64,000 bases of DNA, taken from positions 345,149 to 409,148 of the forward strand of contig NZ_KZ819024.1 of the NCBI RefSeq assembly GCF_003115845.1, written 5' to 3'. This document shows, piece by piece, positions 19,742-31,282 of the stretch. Each line of letters starts with the position of its first letter. Within the stretch, counting starts at the first letter, position 1. The notes under the pieces are model-generated. The model did not search any database and was not told where the DNA came from. It was given only the letters and a program-made list of their open reading frames with translations. Origin of the DNA: Brenneria roseae subsp. roseae. Lineage in GTDB: Bacteria > Pseudomonadota > Gammaproteobacteria > Enterobacterales > Enterobacteriaceae. A program made the position numbers and the translations under genes.

Positions 19742-20701
19742 ATGATCAAACTCGGTATTGTGATGGACCCTATCGACACCATCAATATCAAGAAAGACAC
19801 CAGCTTTGCCATGTTGCTGGAAGCACAGCGTCGAGGCTGGGAACTGCATTATATGGAGATGAACGATCTCTATCTGCATGCGGGGGTTGCACGGGCAACG
19901 ACCCGTCGTCTGAACGTCCAGTATGATTACGATGGCTGGTATGATTTCTCCGGCGAGCAGGATATCGCGCTGGAAGAGCTGGACGTCGTGCTGATGCGTA
20001 AAGATCCGCCTTTCGATACGGAATTCATTTACGCGACCTACATTCTGGAGCGTGCAGAAGAGAAAGGTACGCTGATCGTCAATAAGCCTCAAAGCCTGCG
20101 CGACTGTAATGAAAAGCTGTTCACTGCCTGGTTCCCGCATCTGACGCCCGATACACTGGTCACCCGCAGCGCGGACAAGCTGCGTCAATTCCACCAGAAA
20201 CACGGCGACGTTATCCTGAAACCGTTGGATGGCATGGGCGGTGCATCTATTTTCCGGTTGAAACAGGATGACCCCAACGTTTCGGTTATCATTGAAACGC
20301 TGACCGAACATGCCAGCCGCTACTGCATGGCGCAAAATTACCTCCCCGCGATTAAAGACGGTGATAAACGCGTTCTGGTGATCGATGGCGAACCCGTCCC
20401 TTATTGCCTGGCGCGAATTCCCAAAAGCGGCGAAACACGCGGCAATCTGGCAGCCGGTGGACGTGGCGAGGCTCGCCCGCTCAGCGAAAGCGACTGGAAA
20501 ATCGCACATGACGTGGCACCGATACTGAAGCAAAAGGGGCTGATTTTTGTTGGTCTGGATATCATTGGCGATCGACTGACAGAAATTAACGTCACCAGTC
20601 CCACCTGCGTGCGCGAAATTGAAGCCGCCTATCCGGATGTCTCCATCACGGGCATGCTGATGGACGCCATTAAAAAACGTCTGGCTGCGCGCAACAGTTA
20701 A
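19742..20701 (+). CDS. gshB: glutathione synthetase
   Basis: ATP-grasp ligase that joins gamma-glutamylcysteine and glycine to make glutathione. The N-terminus IKLGIVMDPIDTINIKKD is typical. ILKPLDGMGGASIFR (about residue 160) is the ATP-grasp loop, and RVLVIDGEPVPYCLARIP, followed by NLAAGGRGEARPL, the substrate/ATP region. Length 319 (E. coli 316). AAGGAG lies upstream of the ATG. Part of the rsmE-gshB-yqgE-ruvX run. Confidence 0.97.
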   Translation: MIKLGIVMDPIDTINIKKDTSFAMLLEAQRRGWELHYMEMNDLYLHAGVARATTRRLNVQYDYDGWYDFSGEQDIALEELDVVLMRKDPPFDTEFIYATYILERAEEKGTLIVNKPQSLRDCNEKLFTAWFPHLTPDTLVTRSADKLRQFHQKHGDVILKPLDGMGGASIFRLKQDDPNVSVIIETLTEHASRYCMAQNYLPAIKDGDKRVLVIDGEPVPYCLARIPKSGETRGNLAAGGRGEARPLSESDWKIAHDVAPILKQKGLIFVGLDIIGDRLTEINVTSPTCVREIEAAYPDVSITGMLMDAIKKRLAARNS

Positions 20702-20781
20702 TCTATTTTCCCAAACCGGAAACCGGCTTGTGTTTTTAGCGAGCCGATCCCAATACCGACAGAGATCGATAAAACCATACA

Positions 20782-21345
20782 ATGAATTTACAGCATCACT
20801 TTCTCATCGCTATGCCAGCACTACAGGACTCGGTATTTAAACGTTCGGTGGTCTATATCTGCGAACATAATGAAGACGGCGCCATGGGATTAATCATCAA
20901 TAAACCTATGGAACAGTTTACTGTGGAAAATGTGCTGAAAAAGCTGAAAATAAACCCTACACCACGCGATCCCGCCATCCGTTTGGATAAGCCGGTTTTC
21001 GCGGGCGGGCCACTGGCGGACGATCGCGGATTTATCCTGCACACCCCGCATGCTGGCTTTGCGTCCAGCATCAGTATCTCTGAAGACACGATGATCACGA
21101 CCTCAAAAGACGTGCTGGAAACGCTGGGAACCGCAAAACAACCTAAAAATACGCTGGTCGCACTGGGTTATTCTGCCTGGGACAGCGGCCAGCTCGAAAA
21201 TGAACTGCTGGAAAATGCCTGGCTGACGACGCCTGCGGATAAAGACATTCTGTTCCGCGCCCCGATTGCCGAACGCTGGCGCTTAGCCGCGAAAAAGCTG
21301 GGGATAGATATCCATAACATCTCAACTGAAGCAGGACATGCCTGA
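20782..21345 (+). CDS. yqgE: UPF0301/AlgH family protein YqgE
   Basis: AlgH/DUF179 family, molecular function undefined. The N-terminus begins [19 protein letters not shown] and continues with [21 protein letters not shown], the family signature; [16 protein letters not shown] is the second conserved block. Length 187, as in E. coli. Its TGA overlaps the ruvX ATG (TGATG), so the two are translationally coupled, as in most enterobacteria. Confidence 0.93.
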   Translation: MNLQHHFLIAMPALQDSVFKRSVVYICEHNEDGAMGLIINKPMEQFTVENVLKKLKINPTPRDPAIRLDKPVFAGGPLADDRGFILHTPHAGFASSISISEDTMITTSKDVLETLGTAKQPKNTLVALGYSAWDSGQLENELLENAWLTTPADKDILFRAPIAERWRLAAKKLGIDIHNISTEAGHA

Positions 21346-21767
21346 TGGCAAGCCGAACAATTCTTGCCTTTGATTTCGGAACCAAAAGCATTGGCGTGGC
21401 GATAGGTCAGGACATTACGCGAACCGCTCGTCCCCTCACCTCATTTAAAGCCCAGGATGGAACGCCTGACTGGCAAAAGGTGGAAAAATTGCTGGCAGAG
21501 TGGCAACCCGCCCTCGTTGTTGTCGGTCTACCGCTCAATATGGATGGAACGGAACAGCCGTTGACGGCACGGGCAAGAAAATTCGCCAATCGTCTGCACG
21601 GCCGTTTTGGCGTCCAGATAGCATTGCACGATGAACGCCTGAGTACGGTGGAAGCACGGGCCGATCTGTTTGAACGTGGCGGCTTTCGCGCACTGGATAA
21701 AGGCAGCGTCGACGCCGAATCGGCGGTCATTATTCTGGAAAGCTGGTTTGAAGCGCAAACGTCGTAG
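21345..21767 (+). CDS. ruvX: Holliday-junction-resolvase-like protein RuvX/YqgF
   Basis: RNase H-fold nuclease of the YqgF family, linked to processing of the 5' end of pre-16S rRNA and, in some work, to Holliday-junction resolution. [15 protein letters not shown] carries the first catalytic Asp (residue 9), [12 protein letters not shown] holds the middle strand, and [11 protein letters not shown] carries the acidic residues of the active site. Length 140 (E. coli 138). Start overlaps the yqgE stop by one base. Confidence 0.94.
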   Translation: MASRTILAFDFGTKSIGVAIGQDITRTARPLTSFKAQDGTPDWQKVEKLLAEWQPALVVVGLPLNMDGTEQPLTARARKFANRLHGRFGVQIALHDERLSTVEARADLFERGGFRALDKGSVDAESAVIILESWFEAQTS

Positions 21768-21799
21768 ATATGAGAAAAAGCCAACAGGAAGTCCGTATG

Positions 21800-21827
21800 C
21801 AGTGTGCCTAACAGGACAGGCACACTG
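21800..21827. terminator. terminator between convergent ruvX and fbp
   Basis: Ten-base stem CAGTGTGCCT/AGGCACACTG with an eight-base loop lies between the two stop codons; U-tracts are weak on either strand. Confidence 0.65.
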
Positions 21828-21853
21828 AAAGAAAAATCGGTACTACTCAGAGC

Positions 21854-22858
21854 TTACGCGTCCGGGAACTCACGGATAAAGCGCTCCACATCATTCACCA
21901 TGGATTCCGTACCAACAAAGAAAGGTGAACGCTGGTGCAATTTCTCCGGCGTGATGTCCAGAATACGATTCTTGCCATCGCTGGCCTTGCCGCCGGCCTG
22001 CTCCGCTAAAAACGCCATCGGATTACATTCGTATAGCAAACGCAGTTTGCCTTTCGGGTAGCTTGCCGTACTGGGGTAGAGATAAATCCCGCCTTTCAGC
22101 AGGTTACGATGGAAGTCCGCCACCAGTGAGCCGATATAGCGTGACGTGTAGGGACGTTGCGTTGCTTCGTCCTGCTCCTGACAGTATTTAATGTATTTCT
22201 TCACGCCGGCAGGAAACTTGATGTAGTTCCCTTCGTTAATGGAGTACATAATCCCTTTTTCCGGGAAGCAAACTTTTTCATGCGACAGACAGAACACACC
22301 GAGAGACGGATCGTAAGTAAAGGCGTGGACACCGTGGCCTGTCGTGTAGACCAGCATGGTGGATGAGCCGTAAACAATGTAGCCCGCAGCGACCTGTCTG
22401 TTACCAGGTTGCAGGAAATCCGCTTCCGTTACCGGCTGACCTAATGGGGTAATACGACGATAAATAGAGAAGATGGTGCCGACGGAGACGTTAACATCAA
22501 TGTTAGAGGAACCGTCCAGCGGATCCATCAAGACCACATACTTAGCGTTTTCAGCCTTATCACCTTCAAAGATAACAATGTCGTCTTCTTCTTCAGAAGC
22601 AATACCGGCCACTTCACCACGCGCTTTTAAAGCCGCTTTCAATTTTTCATTGGCATACAGATCGAGTTTCATCTGTACTTCGCCCTGAATATTGGAAATA
22701 CCGCTGGTCCCTAAAATATCGACCAACCCCGCTTTATTAATATCGCGGTGGATAATCTTGGCACCCAGTTTAATAGCGGACAGCAGCGCGGTAAGCTCAC
22801 CGGTGGCGTGAGAGAAATCGTGCTGTTTTTCGACGATAAATTCGCCTAACGTTTTCAT
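21854..22858 (-). CDS. fbp: class I fructose-1,6-bisphosphatase
   Basis: Gluconeogenic phosphatase that removes the 1-phosphate of fructose 1,6-bisphosphate. [20 protein letters not shown] near residue 110 is the metal and phosphate-binding signature. The active-site [21 protein letters not shown] sits in the C-terminal third. Length 334 (E. coli 332). It is divergent from mpl, as in E. coli. A PurR-like palindrome lies about 50 bases upstream of the start. Confidence 0.97.
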   Translation of the reverse strand: MKTLGEFIVEKQHDFSHATGELTALLSAIKLGAKIIHRDINKAGLVDILGTSGISNIQGEVQMKLDLYANEKLKAALKARGEVAGIASEEEDDIVIFEGDKAENAKYVVLMDPLDGSSNIDVNVSVGTIFSIYRRITPLGQPVTEADFLQPGNRQVAAGYIVYGSSTMLVYTTGHGVHAFTYDPSLGVFCLSHEKVCFPEKGIMYSINEGNYIKFPAGVKKYIKYCQEQDEATQRPYTSRYIGSLVADFHRNLLKGGIYLYPSTASYPKGKLRLLYECNPMAFLAEQAGGKASDGKNRILDITPEKLHQRSPFFVGTESMVNDVERFIREFPDA

Positions 22859-22903
22859 AACACTATCCCAAATCTACGAATGAAAAGCGGTTTCATTTAT
22901 GTA

Positions 22904-22919
22904 CCGCCAACGTTTGCGC
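22904..22919. promoter_or_regulatory. PurR-like box upstream of fbp
   Basis: The bases CCGCCAACGTTTGCGC match 13 of 16 positions of the PurR palindrome ACGCAAACGTTTGCGT. It lies in the fbp/mpl divergent region. fbp is not a classic PurR target as far as I know, so this may be chance. Confidence 0.3.
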
Positions 22920-23027
22920 ATGCAGTGTAGCCCAAAGAGAAAGCGAGTACCTAGTCAAATCCATTTCTTATGGTGGATTCATAGCGTTAGAATGTGAGGT
23001 AGATTCACTATCATAGATGGAAAATGT

Positions 23028-24413
23028 ATGCGTATTCATATTTTAGGTATCTGTGGCACCTTTATGGGTGGCCTGGCGCTGCTGGCCCGTTCATTAGGGC
23101 ATCAGGTGACAGGTTCAGATGCGAACGTTTATCCCCCCATGAGTACCTTACTGGAAGAACAGGGAATTACGCTAATTCAGGGATACGATCCTGCACAGCT
23201 CGATCCTGCTCCAGACCTGGTGATTGTGGGCAACGTAATGACACGCGGAAATCCCTGCGTTGAGGCCGTTCTGGAACAGGGGCTAACCTATGTGTCTGGT
23301 CCACAGTGGCTGCATGATTATGTTTTACGCGATCGTTGGGTGATTGCGGTTGCGGGTACTCACGGAAAAACGACCACTGCCGGCATGGTGACCTGGATTC
23401 TGGAAGATTGCGGCTATAAGCCCGGTTTTGTCATTGGCGGCGTACCCGGTAATTTTACCGTTTCTGCGCGCCTGGGCGACAGCCCGTTTATGGTTATCGA
23501 AGCGGATGAGTATGACTGTGCGTTCTTCGATAAACGTTCCAAATTCGTCCACTACAGCCCGCGAACACTGATTCTCAATAATCTCGAATTCGATCACGCC
23601 GACATCTTCGACGATCTGAAAGCCATTCAAAAACAGTTTCACCATCTGGTACGCCTGGTGCCCGGTAGCGGCAAAATTATCCTGCCAACCAATGATGCCC
23701 ATCTCAAGCAAGTTATGGCAATGGGATGCTGGAGTGAGCAGGAACTGGTTGGTGAAGAAGGCGTGTGGAATGCGAAGAAAGTGGCGACCGATGCCAGCCA
23801 GTATCAGGTTTATCTGAATGGAGATCTGGTTGGTGAAGTCCACTGGGAACTGGTCGGTGAACACAATATGCATAACGGACTGATGGCTATCGCCGCCGCC
23901 CATCATGTCGGTGTACTGCCTGCTGACGCCTGTCGCGCGCTGGGTGGTTTTATCAATGCGCGCCGCCGCCTTGAATTACGTGGCACGGCCCACGGCGTTA
24001 CCGTCTACGATGATTTCGCTCATCATCCTACGGCAATTCTCGCGACGCTGGCCGCATTACGTGGCAAAGTCGGCGGTACAGCCCGCATTCTGGCCGTGCT
24101 TGAACCCCGCTCGAATACCATGAAGATGGGCATGTGCAAAAATGAGCTGGCGCCATCGCTGGGCCGTGCTGATGAAGTCTTTTTATTCCAGCCAGCGCAC
24201 ATTCCCTGGCAGGTTGTCGAAGTCGCCGATGCCTGCGTACAGCCGGCACACTGGAGTGCAGACATCGATACGCTGGTTGATATGATCGTAAAAACCGCTC
24301 AGCCGGGCGATCACATTCTGGTGATGAGTAACGGCAGCTTCAATGACATTCACAATAAGCTGCTGGATGCATTGCAGAAAAAAGCGTTAGTCACCATTGA
24401 GGACGATGAATAA
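23028..24413 (+). CDS. mpl: UDP-MurNAc:L-alanyl-gamma-D-glutamyl-meso-DAP ligase
   Basis: Murein-peptide ligase for cell-wall recycling; attaches recovered tripeptide to UDP-MurNAc. The N-terminal Rossmann region begins MRIHILGICGTFMGGLA, the ATP loop GTHGKTTT spans residues 110-117, and the middle-domain VIEADEYDCAFFDKR and LNNLEFDHADIF segments are typical of Mpl rather than MurC. Length 461 (E. coli 457). Monocistronic, ended by a strong hairpin. Confidence 0.96.
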   Translation: MRIHILGICGTFMGGLALLARSLGHQVTGSDANVYPPMSTLLEEQGITLIQGYDPAQLDPAPDLVIVGNVMTRGNPCVEAVLEQGLTYVSGPQWLHDYVLRDRWVIAVAGTHGKTTTAGMVTWILEDCGYKPGFVIGGVPGNFTVSARLGDSPFMVIEADEYDCAFFDKRSKFVHYSPRTLILNNLEFDHADIFDDLKAIQKQFHHLVRLVPGSGKIILPTNDAHLKQVMAMGCWSEQELVGEEGVWNAKKVATDASQYQVYLNGDLVGEVHWELVGEHNMHNGLMAIAAAHHVGVLPADACRALGGFINARRRLELRGTAHGVTVYDDFAHHPTAILATLAALRGKVGGTARILAVLEPRSNTMKMGMCKNELAPSLGRADEVFLFQPAHIPWQVVEVADACVQPAHWSADIDTLVDMIVKTAQPGDHILVMSNGSFNDIHNKLLDALQKKALVTIEDDE

Positions 24414-24441
24414 CCACGGCGGATAACGCCATTTGGACAGC

Positions 24442-24468
24442 AAAAAGGACGGAAATTCCGTCCTTTTT
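24442..24468. terminator. bidirectional terminator between mpl and purA
   Basis: Thirteen-base perfect stem AAAAAGGACGGAA/TTCCGTCCTTTTT around one base, with A- and T-runs at its ends, between convergent mpl and purA. Confidence 0.9.
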
Positions 24469-24529
24469 CATTACACTATTTTCATTACACGGCGGCAGGT
24501 GATTTCAAAATCGCCTGTTACCCGGCAAA

Positions 24530-25861
<1,332 letters not shown>

Positions 25862-25893
25862 CTAACATCTCATTTGCTCGCTTTCAGTACTTT

Positions 25894-25909
25894 TAGCACA
25901 CGTTTGCGC
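25894..25909. promoter_or_regulatory. PurR-like operator upstream of purA
   Basis: The bases TAGCACACGTTTGCGC match 12 of 16 positions of the PurR palindrome, with the right half-site nearly perfect. It lies about 66 bases upstream of the purA ATG; purA is a PurR-regulated gene in E. coli. Confidence 0.5.
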
Positions 25910-25927
25910 ACATTTTTCAGATGAATT

Positions 25928-26128
25928 TTAACTGCCCATGCGGCTACGCAACATGTAGTAGATCACACAACCGGCAACCACTATTCCACCGCCGAAACGT
26001 CGCAATGTGTTATCAGGCAGTTGCGCCATTGCCAGAATCATACGCCGCCAGATGCGGGGAAACAGTAAGGGACCCAGTCCTTCAATAATCAGTACCAGTC
26101 CCAGAGCCATCCAAACGGTTGCATTCAT
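25928..26128 (-). CDS. yjeT: DUF2065 inner-membrane protein YjeT
   Basis: A 66-residue protein with two hydrophobic segments (VWMALGLVLIIEGLGPLLFP and GGGIVVAGCVIYYML) around the conserved LPDNTLRRFGGG. Closely resembles E. coli YjeT (65 residues), whose function is undefined. The ATG giving MNATVWMALGL is chosen over an upstream in-frame ATG because it matches the family N-terminus. It lies between hflC and purA as in E. coli, beyond a terminator, so it is probably expressed partly by read-through. Confidence 0.9.
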   Translation of the reverse strand: MNATVWMALGLVLIIEGLGPLLFPRIWRRMILAMAQLPDNTLRRFGGGIVVAGCVIYYMLRSRMGS

Positions 26129-26173
26129 AAAAAACTCCGACCAGGGTTGATGGACAGGATAGCCCGCCATAAA

Positions 26174-26199
26174 AAAGCCCGTACGTAAATACGGGCTTT
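26174..26199 (-). terminator. terminator after hflC
   Basis: Ten-base stem AAAGCCCGTA/TACGGGCTTT with a CGTAAA loop. On the minus strand it is followed by a T-run (the A-run at 26171-26176). Lies 25 bases after the hflC stop. Confidence 0.88.
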
Positions 26200-26223
26200 A
26201 ACACTATTTAATTCAGGGAATGC

Positions 26224-27213
26224 TTAACGACGGAGCGTCGAATCCGGTGATTTCATATAACGGAAGAAGTCACTGTCCGGGCTCAGTACCATAACGTCCT
26301 GATTAGAACTGAAACTACTTTCATACGCACGCAGACTACGAATGAAAGAGTAGAAGTCAGGATCTTCGCTGAATGCGGTGGCAAACAGTTTCGCCGATTC
26401 CGCATCGCCTTCACCACGAGTAATACGTCCCTGACGCTCAGCTTCAGCCAGCGTACGGGTTACTTCATAGTCAGCCGTTGCTTTTAACTTCTCAGCTTCT
26501 TCCTGACCTTGTGAACGGTGACGACGAGCGACCGCTTCACGCTCTGCACGCATACGTTGGTAGATGGCATCAGACACTTCGGTCGGCAGGTTAATCTGCT
26601 TAATCCGCACGTCAATCACTTCGATACCCAGCGCCGCCATACTGTTCGGGTTAACATGCGGCTGGATGCCGGTCGTTTCCTGTTCAACACGGGCCGCCGC
26701 CGAAGCAATCGCGTTATCGGCTTCGGTCGTTTCCCCCGTCCCGGTGTTCAATGCATCACGCACATCGGTCATCAACTGACCACGGGAATCGGTAACGATG
26801 CCTTTCAAATCCAGGCGACCGATTTCTGAACGCAGACGGTCGCTGAATTTACGTTTGAGCAGCACCTCGGCCTGAGAGACATCCCCTCCGCCCGTAGCGA
26901 GATAGTAACGACTGAAATCGCTGATGCGCCATTTGATATAGGAATCAATGATCAGGTCTTTCTGCTCTTTAGTGATAAAGCGATCGGCCTGATTCTCCAT
27001 GGTCTGGATACGGGCATCCAGCATTTTCACGGAATCAATGAACGGCACTTTAAACTGCAATCCCGGTGCATAAATCAGGGGCTTGTTTTCATCATCGCGC
27101 AACACTTTGCCAAAACGCATCACGATGCCACGCTGGCCTTCCTGCACCACAAACAGTGACGCATAGACCACCATCAGTACCAGGATCAGGATAAATAGTA
27201 AGGGCTTACGCAT
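26224..27213 (-). CDS. hflC: FtsH modulator HflC
   Basis: SPFH/prohibitin-family membrane protein that, with HflK, forms the large periplasmic-side complex around the FtsH protease and modulates its activity. One N-terminal membrane segment (LLFILILVLMVVYASLFVV) precedes the band-7 domain starting EGQRGIVMRFGKV. The C-terminal half is helical with an Ala/Glu-rich stretch. Length 329 (E. coli 334). Begins three bases after the hflK stop, in the same operon. Confidence 0.95.
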   Translation of the reverse strand: MRKPLLFILILVLMVVYASLFVVQEGQRGIVMRFGKVLRDDENKPLIYAPGLQFKVPFIDSVKMLDARIQTMENQADRFITKEQKDLIIDSYIKWRISDFSRYYLATGGGDVSQAEVLLKRKFSDRLRSEIGRLDLKGIVTDSRGQLMTDVRDALNTGTGETTEADNAIASAAARVEQETTGIQPHVNPNSMAALGIEVIDVRIKQINLPTEVSDAIYQRMRAEREAVARRHRSQGQEEAEKLKATADYEVTRTLAEAERQGRITRGEGDAESAKLFATAFSEDPDFYSFIRSLRAYESSFSSNQDVMVLSPDSDFFRYMKSPDSTLRR

Positions 27214-27216
27214 TGA

Positions 27217-28470
27217 TTATTCTCTCCCTACTCGAGTGATGTCATCACGCTGCGCATTCGCTCTGCGTTGATCCATGATATTTCCATTGTTGCTGCTTCG
27301 CGTCTGGCTGGTACTCGCCCCGCTGCTGCCCGATGTTGCAGGCAAACGTAACGGATTAGCGCTGTTGCTTTGCGTATTATCGTCGCTGCCTGATCCGCGT
27401 AGCATCTGATCCAGCGGCAATACCATCAGGTTGCCGCCTTTGTCATTGACCAGAACCTTACGGGTATGACTCAGGACACGCTCCATGGTTTCGATATACA
27501 GACGCTCGCGAGTAATTTCCGGTGCCGCTTTATACTCTGGCAACACTCTGGCGAAACGGGCAACCTCACCCTGCGCTTCCAGAACGGTACGCGTTTTATA
27601 AGCTCGGGCCTCTTCCAGAATACGTTGCGCCTGACCGTTGGCACGCGGCTGAACCTCATTCGCATACGCTTCAGCTTCACGAATGTATTGCTGTTCGTTC
27701 TCACGTGCGGCAATCGCATCGTCAAACGCCGCTTTCACTTCTTCTGGCGGACGTGCCGCCTGGAAGTTGACGTCCAGCAGGGTTATCCCCATGTTGTACG
27801 GACGCACGGTTTCTTCGAGTACGCGTTGGGTATCGGTACGGACAATGGTACGACCTTCGGTCAGGATCTTGTCCATCGTGTATTTACCGATAACGCCACG
27901 CAGTGCGCTGTCGGTTGCCTGACGCAGGCTGTCATCCGCATTCGTCACGCTGAACAGATAACGTTCCGGCTCCATTACACGATACTGAACGTTCATTTCC
28001 ACGCGAACGACGTTTTCGTCCGACGTCAGCATCACGCCTGCCGTAGCCAATTCACGTACCGATTCGACGTTCACCGCTCTGACCGAATCAATGAACGTGG
28101 GTTTCCAGTTCAGACCAGGCTCAACCTGATGGCTGAATTTACCAAAACGCATCACAACACCGCGTTCGGCTTCTTTAATGGTATAAAAGCCACTGGCCGC
28201 CCAGATGACAACGGCAGCAACGGCCACAATACCGACAACCCGGCCACCAAGGCCGGAACCACCGGACGTACCGCCGTTAGACCCCGAACTTCTTCCGCCT
28301 CCCAGCTCGCTGAGCTTTTTACTCAGTTTGCGGAAGATATCGTCCAGATCCGGTGGCCCTTGATCCCGACCACCTTTATTGTTATTACCGCCAGAGTTGC
28401 CGCTATTATTATTGCTGCTCCCCCACGGGTCGCGGTCCTGTCCGTTATTACCGGGCTGATTCCACGCCAT
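27217..28470 (-). CDS. hflK: FtsH modulator HflK
   Basis: Partner of HflC in the FtsH-regulating complex. The N-terminus is a cytoplasmic Gly/Asn-rich low-complexity stretch (residues 1-70). It is followed by one membrane segment (VVGIVAVAAVVIWAASGFY) and a band-7/SPFH domain beginning EAERGVVMRFGKF. Length 417 (E. coli 419). The Asn/Ser-rich C-terminal tail is also typical. Operon order hfq-hflX-hflK-hflC is conserved. Confidence 0.95.
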   Translation of the reverse strand: MAWNQPGNNGQDRDPWGSSNNNSGNSGGNNNKGGRDQGPPDLDDIFRKLSKKLSELGGGRSSGSNGGTSGGSGLGGRVVGIVAVAAVVIWAASGFYTIKEAERGVVMRFGKFSHQVEPGLNWKPTFIDSVRAVNVESVRELATAGVMLTSDENVVRVEMNVQYRVMEPERYLFSVTNADDSLRQATDSALRGVIGKYTMDKILTEGRTIVRTDTQRVLEETVRPYNMGITLLDVNFQAARPPEEVKAAFDDAIAARENEQQYIREAEAYANEVQPRANGQAQRILEEARAYKTRTVLEAQGEVARFARVLPEYKAAPEITRERLYIETMERVLSHTRKVLVNDKGGNLMVLPLDQMLRGSGSDDNTQSNSANPLRLPATSGSSGASTSQTRSSNNGNIMDQRRANAQRDDITRVGRE

Positions 28471-28561
28471 GTTTTAGCTCCATTCTTTATGATAGATGTT
28501 CTTCAGGTTCAATATCCCAGAGTCCGTCAGACTATTTCGCCATTCAGACAGTTTCTGCCAG

Positions 28562-29842
28562 TCAGACAATATAATCCGTCATTTCCTGCTCTTGTTTACA
28601 GAGGCGACGCCAGTCGGCAATCGGCATACGAATCGCCAGACCGATTTGCCCATCCTCTTCGATCCACTCTTCTTCTATTGCCTGAAGCTGGTAAAAACGA
28701 CTGCGCAAACGTCCTGCCTGCGGGGGAAGACGCAGCGTATATTGCGCGATTTCCCCGGATAGCCGCTCAGTCAACGCTTGAAATAGCAACGGAATACCTT
28801 CACCGGTCTGCGCAGAAAGCCAGACTCTGATCGGTAAATTTTCTTCGTTGCGATCGATACGCGGTGCGAAACCTTCCAGCATATCAATCTTGTTCATTAC
28901 CAACAGTGCAGGTATTTCATCCGCTTCGATCTCTGCCAACACGGTATCCACCGCATCAATATTCTCGTCAAGACGAGGATCGGCGGCATCGACAACGTGC
29001 AGTAACAGAGAAGCCTGACGCGTTTCCTGTAATGTGGCTTTAAACGCAGCCACCAAATCATGTGGCAGCTGACGGATAAAACCTACGGTATCCGCCAGCA
29101 CCGTATCCCCAACATCATCGACTTCAATACGGCGTAATGTCGGGTCCAGTGTGGCAAATAACTGATCGGCGGCATACACGTCCGCCGATGTAATGCGGTT
29201 AAACAACGTCGATTTACCGGCGTTGGTATATCCCACCAGCGAAACTGTCGGCACGTCCGCACGCACGCGTGCCCGGCGTCCCTGTTCACGTTGTTTTTCC
29301 ACCCGCTCAAGGCGGGATAAAATCTGGCTGATGCGATTACGCAGCAACCGACGGTCCGTTTCGAGCTGAGTCTCCCCCGGGCCACGTAAACCGATACCGC
29401 CTTTTTGTCGCTCAAGGTGCGTCCAGCCACGAACCAGGCGGGTCGCAAGGTGACGCAATTGCGCCAGCTCTACCTGTAATTTGCCTTCGTGGGTACGTGC
29501 GCGCTGGGCAAAAATATCCAGAATCAATCCGGTACGGTCAATGACCCGACACTCACACACCCGTTCAAGATTACGTTCCTGAGCTGGCGTCAGCGCATGA
29601 TCAAACAGTACCACAAAAGCATCTGTCTCTTTTACTGCCTGAGCAATTTCTTCGGCCTTGCCTTCGCCAACAAAATACTTGGGGTGAGGTGCTTTACGAC
29701 TGCCGGTAATAACCTGCAACGACTCAATGCCAGCAGAAGACACCAGAGACTCGAACTCCAGCAGATCTTCCGTATCTTTGTCTTGCGAGAAGTAAATATG
29801 AACTAGTATGGCCCGTTCACCGGCTTCATAACGGTCAAACAA
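28562..29842 (-). CDS. hflX: ribosome-associated GTPase HflX
   Basis: GTPase that binds the large ribosomal subunit and splits stalled or heat-damaged ribosomes. An N-terminal HflX domain with GEGKAEEI is followed by the conserved [18 protein letters not shown]. The G domain has Walker [10 protein letters not shown] (about residue 203), DTVGFI as G3 and NKID as G4. Length 426, the same as E. coli. Located between hfq and hflK. Confidence 0.96.
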   Translation of the reverse strand: MFDRYEAGERAILVHIYFSQDKDTEDLLEFESLVSSAGIESLQVITGSRKAPHPKYFVGEGKAEEIAQAVKETDAFVVLFDHALTPAQERNLERVCECRVIDRTGLILDIFAQRARTHEGKLQVELAQLRHLATRLVRGWTHLERQKGGIGLRGPGETQLETDRRLLRNRISQILSRLERVEKQREQGRRARVRADVPTVSLVGYTNAGKSTLFNRITSADVYAADQLFATLDPTLRRIEVDDVGDTVLADTVGFIRQLPHDLVAAFKATLQETRQASLLLHVVDAADPRLDENIDAVDTVLAEIEADEIPALLVMNKIDMLEGFAPRIDRNEENLPIRVWLSAQTGEGIPLLFQALTERLSGEIAQYTLRLPPQAGRLRSRFYQLQAIEEEWIEEDGQIGLAIRMPIADWRRLCKQEQEMTDYIV

Positions 29843-29934
29843 GCGAGTAACCTCTCAAACGAACAAAAAACACCAAAGCGAGGGAAACTGGCGATGCATT
29901 CAGCGCCCCCGCCATGGTGAATTGATAGCACGCT

Positions 29935-30231
29935 TTATTCAGCGTCATCACTTTCCTGTGGCTGTTGCTGACCAGCCGGGCTGCTACCATGATAGTTACT
30001 GGTGCCTGGATTATTGCTATGGTGAGACACCGGACGGGATGGAACAACAGTCGAAATGGCGTGCTTATACACCATCTGACTCACCGTATTCTTTAACAAA
30101 ATGACAAACTGATCGAAAGACTCAATCTGACCTTGCAACTTGATACCATTCACCAAATAAATCGAAACCGGAACACGTTCGCGACGCAATGCGTTCAGGA
30201 ACGGATCTTGCAAAGATTGCCCCTTAGCCAT
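29935..30231 (-). CDS. hfq: RNA chaperone Hfq
   Basis: Sm-like hexameric RNA chaperone that mediates small-RNA regulation. Residues 1-66 ([20 protein letters not shown]... [13 protein letters not shown]) contain the Sm1 and Sm2 motifs, including the proximal-site YKHAIS. The C-terminal tail is unstructured and rich in Ser, Asn, Gly and Gln. At 98 residues it is slightly shorter than E. coli Hfq (102), the difference being in the tail. Lies between miaA and hflX. Confidence 0.97.
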   Translation of the reverse strand: MAKGQSLQDPFLNALRRERVPVSIYLVNGIKLQGQIESFDQFVILLKNTVSQMVYKHAISTVVPSRPVSHHSNNPGTSNYHGSSPAGQQQPQESDDAE

Positions 30232-30340
30232 TCTATATTTTCCTTATTTTGTTGTTTGTAACAAAGAACCCTATGGCTCTAAAATAACGATGTCAAAAAT
30301 TTGTGCGCTGAGACTCGCCAATTGTACACAATCACTCAAC

Positions 30341-31282
30341 CTATGCACTAACAACCTGTATTACCTTGTCCAGTGCTTCTTTTGGCTTTTCACTGTCTAA
30401 CCAGCAGACATCATCCCAACCACGCAACCAGGTCATTTGTCTTTTGGCAAGCTGCCTTGTCGCACAAACGCCCCGGTAAACCATTTCATCGTAATCAATT
30501 TCACCGGATAAATATGACCACATCTGGCGATAACCAACACAACGAATGGAAGGCAACTCCATATGCAAATCGCTTCGGGCGAAAAGCGTCCGGGCCTCCG
30601 CCTCAAAACCCGCCGCCAACATCTGGTGAAAACGCCGTTCAATACGCTGATGCAACAACTCGCGTGTCGCCGGGGCGATAGCAAACTGATGAACCTTATA
30701 CGGCAACGCTTCCCCAGACATTTTTGTCAGTTCAGTTAAAGTGTTACCTGAAACGAAAAAAACTTCCAGTGCCCGCGAGAGTCTCTGTGGATCATTTGGA
30801 TGAATCCGAGTCGCGGCAACCGGATCTATCTCACATAACTGTCGATGCATGGCTTCCCAGCCGATGTCTTTCGCCTGCGCTTCAATACGTTGCCGCACAG
30901 CCGCGTCGGCAGAAGGCAAGGGAGAAAGTCCTTCAAGCAAGGCTTTAAAGTAAAGCATCGTGCCCCCGACTAACAGGGGAATACGCCCGGACGCGCTGAT
31001 TTGCGCCATTTCCCGCAGCGCATCACACCGAAAATCCGCCGCCGAATACGATTCCGCCGGATCGAGAATATCAATCAGGCGGTGCGGTGCCTGAGCCAGT
31101 TCCTCTGCACTCGGTTTCGCCGTTCCGATATCCATCCCTTGGTAGATGAGGGCTGAATCAACACTAATCAACTCTACGGGTAAATATTGACGCAACGCCA
31201 TCGCCAGCGCTGTTTTACCGGATGCCGTCGGCCCCATAATAAAAATGGCAGGGGGAAGCGACGCCTGTTCAAAATCACTCAT
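30341..31282 (-). CDS. miaA: tRNA dimethylallyltransferase
   Basis: Adds a dimethylallyl group to A37 of tRNAs reading UNN codons. Walker A GPTASGKT spans residues 17-24, and [16 protein letters not shown] with [10 protein letters not shown] form the substrate-binding region. The C-terminal [11 protein letters not shown] is the typical tRNA-contacting motif. Length 313 (E. coli 316). Its start overlaps the mutL end by eight bases. Confidence 0.96.
   Translation of the reverse strand: MSDFEQASLPPAIFIMGPTASGKTALAMALRQYLPVELISVDSALIYQGMDIGTAKPSAEELAQAPHRLIDILDPAESYSAADFRCDALREMAQISASGRIPLLVGGTMLYFKALLEGLSPLPSADAAVRQRIEAQAKDIGWEAMHRQLCEIDPVAATRIHPNDPQRLSRALEVFFVSGNTLTELTKMSGEALPYKVHQFAIAPATRELLHQRIERRFHQMLAAGFEAEARTLFARSDLHMELPSIRCVGYRQMWSYLSGEIDYDEMVYRGVCATRQLAKRQMTWLRGWDDVCWLDSEKPKEALDKVIQVVSA

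Noticed and set aside
19556..20782. 408-codon open frame on the minus strand
   Set aside because: Antisense to gshB and the end of rsmE.
22881..22895. TGAAAAGCGGTTTCA as a Cra box upstream of fbp
   Set aside because: The arms TGAAA/TTTCA are spaced by five bases instead of two, so it does not fit the Cra operator.
27466..28830. 454-codon open frame on the plus strand
   Set aside because: Antisense to hflK and the end of hflX; no recognisable domain.
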